From Caulobacteraceae bacterium (GTDB lineage Bacteria; Pseudomonadota; Alphaproteobacteria; Caulobacterales; Caulobacteraceae), in assembly GCA_947456005.1 (NCBI GenBank), contig CANGRP010000053.1:1-11290 (forward strand): DNA of 11,290 nt. Direction: 5' to 3'. Positions 6,578 through 11,290 of this stretch are shown piece after piece. The notes under the pieces were generated by a model, which worked only from the letters and a program-made list of their open reading frames with translations, was not told where the DNA came from and made no database searches. The translations under genes were made by a program, and so were the position numbers. Within the stretch, counting starts at the first letter, position 1. Each line of letters begins with the position of its first letter.

Positions 6578-7817
6578 AGGGGTGGATGATCCCGCGGATC
6601 ATGGCCTCGGTGAACAGGTTCGCCCCCGACTCGGGATTGTCGCCGGGCTGCCACCAGGACAGCTCCGAGGAGGCGTTGATCCCGGCCGTGAGAATCTGGG
6701 CGGTGATGGCCGTGTCCAGGGCGCGGATGGATCCGTCGGCGATCCCGTCGCAGAGCATTGACCCGAGCCGGATGGAAATCTGCCGAAGACGGAACATCAG
6801 GTCCGCGCGGATCTCCTCCGGCACCGTCGACAGGGCGCTGGTCCGAAGCAGAGGGGCGGGTCCCACCTGCAACTGGACGACGGCGCTGAGCAGGGAGTGC
6901 ATCACCTCCAGGCCTTCGCCCCCCGCCGCCTCCGCGGCGTCTATGGCGCGCCAGAGGACGTCAAAGGTCCGCTGGAAGCAGGCCACCACCAGGTCATCCT
7001 TGGTGGCGTTGTAGTGGTAGAAGGCGCCCTTGGTGACATTCAGCTTCGAGGAAATCCGGTCAACCGACGCCCCGTGATAGCCTTCATCATTGATCAGCTG
7101 GGTGGCGGCCCGCAGGAAGTGCTCGGCCGAGCCCTCGTCGATCTCCTCACCGCCGGGCTGGAGGTCAAGGACACGGGCGCCGGGGACATTCCCGCCCCTC
7201 GGGATCCCGTCCAGCAGGATGGAGGCGATCCTCTGGCTGATGCGCGGATAGTCCTCGACCCGCCAGGTGTAGATCCAGGCGCTGACGAAGGTCAGGGCGC
7301 TGATGAGCAGGTGGGTGCGTCCGTTGAGGTCCGCCCGGGTGCGGTTCTCCCGGCGGTCCAGCAGGGCGCGGACCGTCCGGAACATGCCGACATACGCCTC
7401 GTTCACGGAGGCGCTGTTGAGGGCCCTGACGTCGTTGAAGACGGTCAGGGGCTCCGCCTCACCCAGTTCGATGCGCTGCTGGAGGCCTATGAACTGGTCG
7501 ATGAAGATCTGGACCCGCTCGCGTTCCGTGACATGGCCGCGCGCAGCATCGGCCATCTCGCGGATCCGGCCGATGCTGCGCTCGAAGGCGGCGGCGGCCA
7601 GGTCTTCCTTGTTGCGGAAGTAATAGATGACCCCCGTGGGCACCAGGTCGAGGCGGGCGGCGACGTCGCCCAGTGTCATGCCGCGCACGCCGTGCCGGTT
7701 CATCTCGCGGACGGCGGAGGCGATGATGGCGTCCCGCCTCGCCATGTAGCGCCGGCTCGGCGTCCGGCCCGAGGCGGCGGCGGGGGCGGCCCCTTCGGGA
7801 GGATGTTCGGTGGTCAT
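6576..7817 (-). CDS. Double TetR-family transcriptional regulator (413 aa)
   Basis: This cytoplasmic DNA-binding regulator is built from two TetR-like halves in one chain. Numbering from the ATG at 7817, the first helix-turn-helix spans about residues 21-79 (TLGDVAARLDLVPTGVIYYF, then NKEDL). It is followed by a TetR-type ligand/dimer domain to about 205. A linker (about 206-228) leads to a second helix-turn-helix at about 232-282 (SVDRISSKLNVTKGAFYHY, then TKDDL) and a second C-terminal domain to residue 413. Ordinary TetR proteins are about 200 aa, so this is a true double-length protein. I chose the ATG at 7815-7817, with GGAG six bases upstream. An in-frame TTG at 7895 has no Shine-Dalgarno sequence and coincides with a good -35 hexamer. 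The gene is divergent from a CoA-transferase gene, so a repressor of that gene (and itself) responding to an acyl-CoA or acid is likely, by inference. Confidence 0.9.
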   Translation of the reverse strand: MTTEHPPEGAAPAAASGRTPSRRYMARRDAIIASAVREMNRHGVRGMTLGDVAARLDLVPTGVIYYFRNKEDLAAAAFERSIGRIREMADAARGHVTERERVQIFIDQFIGLQQRIELGEAEPLTVFNDVRALNSASVNEAYVGMFRTVRALLDRRENRTRADLNGRTHLLISALTFVSAWIYTWRVEDYPRISQRIASILLDGIPRGGNVPGARVLDLQPGGEEIDEGSAEHFLRAATQLINDEGYHGASVDRISSKLNVTKGAFYHYNATKDDLVVACFQRTFDVLWRAIDAAEAAGGEGLEVMHSLLSAVVQLQVGPAPLLRTSALSTVPEEIRADLMFRLRQISIRLGSMLCDGIADGSIRALDTAITAQILTAGINASSELSWWQPGDNPESGANLFTEAMIRGIIHP

Positions 7818-7866
7818 CAGCGGCTCCGCGCCGGGCGCCGGGGCGTCTCCGGCAGGCTTTCCCTTG

Positions 7867-7895
7867 GGGATAGTGTGGCTTGTGAGGCCGGTCAA
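7867..7895 (-). promoter_or_regulatory. Probable sigma-70-type promoter of the double TetR gene
   Basis: On the minus strand TTGACC (7890-7895) is followed after exactly 17 bases by TATCCC (7867-7872). Transcription would start near 7860, about 40 bases before the chosen ATG at 7817. The -35 is 5/6 to consensus and the -10 only 3/6, so this is a reasonable but not certain call. Confidence 0.5.
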
Positions 7896-7900
7896 TCAGG

Positions 7901-7912
7901 GCCAATCTTGGC
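7901..7912. promoter_or_regulatory. Candidate operator palindrome GCCAA-TC-TTGGC
   Basis: A perfect 5-bp inverted repeat with a 2-base centre lies in the divergent intergenic region. It is five bases upstream of the regulator's -35 and about 40 bases before the CoA-transferase start. Short palindromes here are typical TetR-family targets. The palindrome is short enough to occur by chance, so the call is tentative. Confidence 0.3.
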
Positions 7913-7937
7913 GGGCCAGGGGCGCACAGACGCCGTC

Positions 7938-7943
7938 GGGGGG
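7938..7943 (+). promoter_or_regulatory. Ribosome binding site deciding the CoA-transferase start
   Basis: A run of six G residues stands 8 bases before the ATG at 7952 but only 2 bases before the in-frame ATG at 7946. The spacing favours 7952 as the working start. Confidence 0.55.
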
Positions 7944-7951
7944 AAATGACC

Positions 7952-9139
7952 ATGCTGCTGCAGGGACTGAAGGTCGTCGAGCTCGCCACCTGGATCGCCG
8001 CGCCGGGATGCGCCGCCGTCATGGCCGACTGGGGCGCAGACGTCATCAAGGTAGAGTCCCTGGGAGGCGACGCCACCCGCACCTTCTTTCCAGAGAGCGC
8101 CGAGACCCCCGGCAATCCCATCTTCACGATGGAGAACCGCGGCAAGCGCGGGGTGGCCCTGGACATCGCCTCCCCTGAGGGTCGCGAGGCCATGCTGGGC
8201 ATCCTCAGCGGGGCGGATGTCTTCATCACCAATGTCCGGCCCGGCGCCCTGAAGCGGGCCCGGCTCGACTACGAGACGCTGAAGGCGGCCTTCCCCCGGC
8301 TGATCTACGCCAGCGTCTCCGGGGTGGGGCTGGAGGGGCCGGACGTGGACCTGCCGGCCTTTGACATCACCGTCTTCTGGACCAAGAGCGGCGTCGGCCG
8401 CTCGCATATCCCGCCGGACCAGGAGCCCTTCGCCTGCCGGCCCGGCTTTGGCGACCACACCACGGCCCTGGCCACCCTGTCCTCCGTCCTGGCCGCCCTG
8501 CATGAGCGCCACGCAACAGGGCGGGGGCGGCTGGTGGAGTGCTCCCTCCTGCGCACGGCGGCCTACGCCCTGGGCTGGGACATGGCCACCCAGCTGCGGT
8601 TCGGCGAGGCGCCGACCACCCAGCCCCGAAGCCTGCGCCCGCATCCGATCTCGGGGATCTATTTCCGGACCCTGGACGACCGGTGGATCACCTTCGTGCT
8701 CAAGGGACCTTCCTGCTATCCGACCCTGATGAAGGTGTTGGGCCACCCGGAGGTCATCGACGATCCCCGCTACGCCCTTCCGACGACGGACCTCGACATC
8801 GTCCGCGAGATCCGGGCTCGGGCGGATGCTGCCTTTGCGCGAATGACCCTGGCCGAGGCGGCGGTGATCCTCACCGAGGCCGACCTGGCCTGGGCGCCCC
8901 TGCAGAGCCTGTCGGAGGTGGTGGGCAGCGAGCAGTACCTCGCCACCGGCTGCGCCGTGGAGGTCTCCGACGGCTGGGGCGGGCGCATGGCCTCGCCGGC
9001 GGCGCCGGGCCGCTTCCCAGAGGGGGCGCCGGAGGTGACCCGCGGGGCGCCGAAGCTGGGCGAGCATACCCGGGAGGTCCTGGTCGAGGCCGGGGTCGCG
9101 AGGGAGGTCATAGAAAAAGTCATGGCCCGGCTCGGGTGA
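7952..9139 (+). CDS. Class III (CaiB/BaiF family) CoA-transferase
   Basis: The 395-aa protein belongs to the formyl-CoA transferase/CaiB family, which moves CoA between carboxylic acids through an aspartyl-CoA thioester intermediate in the cytoplasm. It begins LLQGLKVVELATWIAAPGC, then has the family's MADWGADVIKVE, NRGKRGVALDI, DVFITNVRPGALKRA and YETLKAAFPRLIYASVSG. The catalytic Asp is probably D168 in GFGDHTTAL, followed by the usual ALHERHATGRGRLVECSLL. The C-terminal part has APLQSLSEVVGSEQY and PKLGEHTREVL. Length is normal for the family. The start was set at 7952 on ribosome-binding-site spacing; 7946 is a two-codon alternative. It is transcribed away from the double TetR gene and converges on the thiolase gene. 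Acid substrate and CoA donor cannot be read from the sequence; an organic or fatty acid entering beta-oxidation is likely. Confidence 0.93.
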   Translation: MLLQGLKVVELATWIAAPGCAAVMADWGADVIKVESLGGDATRTFFPESAETPGNPIFTMENRGKRGVALDIASPEGREAMLGILSGADVFITNVRPGALKRARLDYETLKAAFPRLIYASVSGVGLEGPDVDLPAFDITVFWTKSGVGRSHIPPDQEPFACRPGFGDHTTALATLSSVLAALHERHATGRGRLVECSLLRTAAYALGWDMATQLRFGEAPTTQPRSLRPHPISGIYFRTLDDRWITFVLKGPSCYPTLMKVLGHPEVIDDPRYALPTTDLDIVREIRARADAAFARMTLAEAAVILTEADLAWAPLQSLSEVVGSEQYLATGCAVEVSDGWGGRMASPAAPGRFPEGAPEVTRGAPKLGEHTREVLVEAGVAREVIEKVMARLG

Positions 9140-9169
9140 GCGCGGGCCACGACAGGCGCTGAGGCGTCA

Positions 9170-9191
9170 GCCCCCGCCCGGAGGCGGGGGC
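9170..9191. terminator. Hairpin between convergent genes
   Basis: A perfect 9-bp GC stem (GCCCCCGCC, loop CGGA, GGCGGGGGC) fills most of the 60-base gap between the CoA-transferase stop (9137-9139) and the thiolase stop (9200). Neither strand has a T-run after it. It may slow polymerase in both directions or help Rho, but it is not a classic intrinsic terminator. Confidence 0.5.
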
Positions 9192-9199
9192 CTTGCCGA

Positions 9200-10372
9200 T
9201 CAGTTGTAGACTTCGAACAGGCCGGCGCCGCCCTGGCCGCCGCCGATGCACATGGTCACCACGGCCCACTTGGCCTTGCGGCGCTGGCCTTCCTGCAGGA
9301 CGTGGCCCGTCAGGCGTGCGCCGGTCATGCCGAAGGGGTGGCCGATGGCGATGGAGCCGCCGTTGACGTTGTACTTCTCGGGGTCGATGCCGAGGTGGTC
9401 GCGGCAGTAGAGGCACTGGCTGGCGAACGCCTCGTTCAGCTCCCACAGGTCGATGTCGTCGACCTTCAGGCCGTTCCGCTTCAGGAGCTTCGGAATGGCG
9501 AAGACCGGGCCGATGCCCATCTCGTCGGGCTCGCAGCCGGCGACGGCCCAGGAGACGAAGCGGCCGAGGGGCTTGAGGCCCCGGCGCTCGGCTTCCTTGC
9601 CTTCCATCAGGAGGACGGCGGCGGCGCCGTCAGACAGCTGGGAGGCGTTGCCGGCGGTGATGAACTTGCCCTCGCCCATGACAGGCTGGAGCTTGGCGAG
9701 GCCCTCGAGGTTGGTGTCGGGACGGTTGCACTCGTCACGGTTGACCACGTAGTCGACGATGGTCTCTTCCTTCGTCTCCTTGTTGACCTGCTTCATCTTG
9801 GTCTTCATCGGGACGATCTCGTCGGCGAACAGGTTGGCCTGCTGGGCGGCGGCCATCCGCTGCTGGGAGCGCAGGGAGAACTCGTCCTGGGCCTCGCGGC
9901 TGACATTGTAGCGCTTGGCGACGATGTCGGCGGTGTCGATCATGGCCATGTAGATGGCCGGCGCGATCTGGGCCAGCTCCGGGTCCATGGCCTCAGGCGG
10001 GAAGCGCCCTCCGCTGATTGAGATGCTCTCCACCCCGCCGGCCACGACGCAATCAGCGCCGTCACCACGGATGTGGTTGGCCGCCATGGCGATGGTCTGC
10101 AGACCCGACGAGCAGAAGCGGTTCACGGAGACGCCGGCGGTGGTCACCGGCATGCCGGCCAGCAGAGCGGCCTGGCGGCCGATGTTCGGTGCGCTGTGGG
10201 CGTTGTTGCCAAGGAAGCAGTCCTCGACGAAGTCCTTTTCGACGCCCGACTTCTCCACCGCGTGCTTGATCGCGTGGGCCGCCATGGACATCGGCGGCGT
10301 CATGTTGAACCCACCCCGGCCGGACTTGGCCAGGCCCGTGCGGGCATAGGAAACGATTACGGCTTCACGCAT
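9200..10372 (-). CDS. Thiolase (acetyl-CoA C-acyltransferase family)
   Basis: The 390-aa enzyme catalyses reversible thiolytic cleavage of a 3-ketoacyl-CoA to acetyl-CoA and a shortened acyl-CoA, the last step of beta-oxidation (or acetoacetyl-CoA formation in reverse). The catalytic set is visible: nucleophilic C87 in NRFCSSGLQ, H345 in IAIGHPFGMTGAR and C375 in TMCIGGGQGGAGLFE. The N-terminus MREAVIVSYARTGLAKSGRG and the WELNEAFASQ motif are also standard. Length is normal. The start at 10372 is strongly supported by GGGAGG at 10381-10386, 8 bases upstream. The sequence alone does not separate a short-chain acetyltransferase from a broader 3-ketoacyl-CoA thiolase, so no symbol is given. It is downstream of an MDR dehydrogenase on the same strand, with its own promoter between them. 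Confidence 0.95.
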   Translation of the reverse strand: MREAVIVSYARTGLAKSGRGGFNMTPPMSMAAHAIKHAVEKSGVEKDFVEDCFLGNNAHSAPNIGRQAALLAGMPVTTAGVSVNRFCSSGLQTIAMAANHIRGDGADCVVAGGVESISISGGRFPPEAMDPELAQIAPAIYMAMIDTADIVAKRYNVSREAQDEFSLRSQQRMAAAQQANLFADEIVPMKTKMKQVNKETKEETIVDYVVNRDECNRPDTNLEGLAKLQPVMGEGKFITAGNASQLSDGAAAVLLMEGKEAERRGLKPLGRFVSWAVAGCEPDEMGIGPVFAIPKLLKRNGLKVDDIDLWELNEAFASQCLYCRDHLGIDPEKYNVNGGSIAIGHPFGMTGARLTGHVLQEGQRRKAKWAVVTMCIGGGQGGAGLFEVYN

Positions 10373-10399
10373 GAGAAGAACCTCCCTTTTGTCTTCGTG

Positions 10400-10428
10400 G
10401 TTATGGCCGCGCAGGTCGGCCTTGGCAA
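10400..10428 (-). promoter_or_regulatory. Probable sigma-70-type promoter of the thiolase gene
   Basis: On the minus strand TTGCCA (10423-10428, 5/6 to consensus) and CATAAC (10400-10405, 4/6) are separated by 17 bases. A start of transcription near 10393 would leave a leader of about 20 bases holding the GGGAGG ribosome binding site. It lies just beyond the hairpin ending the upstream gene. Confidence 0.55.
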
Positions 10429-10435
10429 TGTGAAT

Positions 10436-10462
10436 CCCCCCGCGGAAACCTGTCCCGGGGGG
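10436..10462 (-). terminator. Terminator-like hairpin after the MDR dehydrogenase gene
   Basis: A 7-bp GC stem (CCCCCCG with CGGGGGG, 13-base loop) begins 9 bases after the dehydrogenase stop (10472-10474). On the minus strand it is followed by ATTCACATT, a poor T-run, so termination is probably partial. With the promoter just downstream, the thiolase can be expressed separately from the dehydrogenase. Confidence 0.5.
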
Positions 10463-10471
10463 GCTTTGGGG

Positions 10472-11290
10472 TCACGGCCGGACGAGGAACTTCTCGCCGG
10501 TGGCCTTGCGGTTGCAGGCCTGGACGGCCGCGGGGGTGAGAAGGTCGGTGAGCGACACCTCGGTGGTGTAGCCCGAGGCGAAGGTGGTCTTCAGGTTGCC
10601 CACGACGCGGGCCCGCAGCCGGTCGGCGGCTTCCTTACCGATGCGGATCAGGAAGGGGGTCAGGAGCCAGCCGCCCAGGCCCCAGGCCATGCCGAACCCG
10701 CGGTTCAGCTCGGTCGGGCCGGTGTCGAGGCCGCCGTAGATGTAGACCTGCTTGTGGGTGGTGGAGCCATAGCGCGAGAAGCCGCCCGGGCTGCGGGCGT
10801 TGGCGGCGATCTCCATGCCGGTCAGGATCTGCCCGGCGAGCCTGCCGCCGCCGATGGCGTCAAAGCCCAGGGTGGCGCCGGTCTCGGTCAGGGCCGCCAC
10901 CAGGCTCTCCATGAAGTCGGGCTGGGAGGAGTCGCAGACCACCTTTGCGCCCTGGTCCTTCAGGATCTTCGCCTGGGCGGGGCTGCGCACGATGTTCACC
11001 AGGGGCACGCCGTCCTCCAGGCAGATGCGGTTCAGCATCTGGCCGAGGTTGGAGGCCGCCGCGGTGTGGACGAGGCCGGAATGGCCCTCCAGCTTCATGG
11101 TCTCGACCATGCCCAGGGCGGTCAGCGGGTTGACGAAGCAGGAAGCGCCGTCCCGGGGATCCGTCCCCTCCGGCAGGAGCAGGGCGTCGGCGGCGCGCAC
11201 GCAGCGGTACTCGGCGTACATCTCGCCGCCCAGAATGGCGACCGTGCGGCCGAGAAGGGCCTGGGCCTCGGGGGAGGCGCCGGCGGCGAC
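10472..11290 (-). CDS. Zinc-type MDR dehydrogenase, enoyl-thioester-reductase-like, 5' end outside window
   Basis: The visible 272 residues are the C-terminal part of a medium-chain dehydrogenase/reductase of about 370 aa; roughly 100 N-terminal residues lie beyond the edge. The frame is open to the edge, so the Met at 11221 (MYAEYRCV) is internal. The Rossmann fold is visible as VHTAAASNLGQML, followed by VNIVRSPAQAKILKDQGAKV and GFDAIGGG, with SRYGSTTHKQVYIYGG further on. The AAASNLGQML style resembles the 2-enoyl thioester reductase-like branch, which uses NAD(P)H to reduce C=C bonds, rather than classic zinc alcohol dehydrogenases. The zinc-ligand region is outside the window, so metal dependence cannot be judged. 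It lies directly upstream of the thiolase gene on the same strand, which fits a role in acyl-CoA metabolism. Confidence 0.85.
   Translation of the reverse strand, partial: VAAGASPEAQALLGRTVAILGGEMYAEYRCVRAADALLLPEGTDPRDGASCFVNPLTALGMVETMKLEGHSGLVHTAAASNLGQMLNRICLEDGVPLVNIVRSPAQAKILKDQGAKVVCDSSQPDFMESLVAALTETGATLGFDAIGGGRLAGQILTGMEIAANARSPGGFSRYGSTTHKQVYIYGGLDTGPTELNRGFGMAWGLGGWLLTPFLIRIGKEAADRLRARVVGNLKTTFASGYTTEVSLTDLLTPAAVQACNRKATGEKFLVRP

Noticed and set aside
7818..7895. A TTG start that would add 26 residues to the regulator
   Set aside because: There is no Shine-Dalgarno sequence, the residues are Pro/Ala/Gly-rich and unlike TetR, and the TTG fits a -35 box. ATG 7817 is better.
6897..7949. 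A 350-codon plus-strand open frame opposite the TetR-type regulator
   Set aside because: It has antisense composition (Gly/Ala/Asp/Val-rich), no recognisable domain, and lies opposite two complete TetR domains.
7892..9067. A 391-codon minus-strand open frame opposite the CoA-transferase
   Set aside because: It is low-complexity, Gly/Arg-rich antisense translation. The plus strand carries the conserved CaiB motifs and catalytic Asp.
1..11290. CRISPR array, tRNA, rRNA, transposase, phage or toxin-antitoxin genes
   Set aside because: I saw no regularly spaced repeats, no RNA-gene sequence and no protein motifs of these classes on either strand.

Overview
This is a high-GC window whose genes look alphaproteobacterial. 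Large TonB-dependent receptors, acyl-CoA metabolism genes and a hairpin-rich intergenic repeat of the kind I associate with Caulobacter and Phenylobacterium relatives point to Caulobacterales. That placement is inference from gene content and style; no rRNA or other marker gene is present.

Layout. Positions 1-5644 hold two TonB-dependent outer-membrane receptor genes in tandem on the minus strand. The distal one (1-2440) is cut by the window edge probably only a few codons before its stop. The proximal one (2765-5644, 959 aa) is complete and is followed by a good intrinsic terminator. The receptors belong to different subfamilies. Even so, their promoter regions, 5' leaders and signal peptides are clearly related, including a 55-base box and a short leader repeat at almost identical distances from each start codon.

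Positions 5645-6500 form a degraded segment. A dispersed, palindrome-rich repeat (5880-5986) is followed by two gene remnants facing away from each other. One is the last 38 residues of an acyl-CoA dehydrogenase (minus strand). The other is the last 123 residues of an amidohydrolase of the N-acyl-D-amino-acid deacylase type (plus strand). They meet at a 9-base sequence that fits both genes, as expected of a deletion or inversion that removed both gene heads. The amidohydrolase remnant still has its terminator.

Positions 6576-9139 hold a divergent pair: a regulator with two complete TetR-type halves (minus) and a class III CoA-transferase (plus). They share a 134-base control region with a plausible promoter for the regulator and a small perfect palindrome. 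Positions 9200-11290 hold two minus-strand genes: a thiolase, with its own promoter and strong ribosome binding site, and upstream of it the C-terminal three quarters of a zinc-type (MDR, enoyl-thioester-reductase-like) dehydrogenase.

How the genes may work together. Dehydrogenase remnant, CoA-transferase, thiolase and MDR reductase all act on acyl-CoA thioesters. The right half therefore looks like part of a beta-oxidation-type catabolic neighbourhood under TetR control. The receptors could import a substrate, but nothing in the sequence identifies it, and the rearrangement scar means their present adjacency may be secondary. I see no CRISPR array, tRNA, rRNA, prophage, transposase or defence system. 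The best candidates for something new are the shared receptor control cassette and the rearrangement scar.
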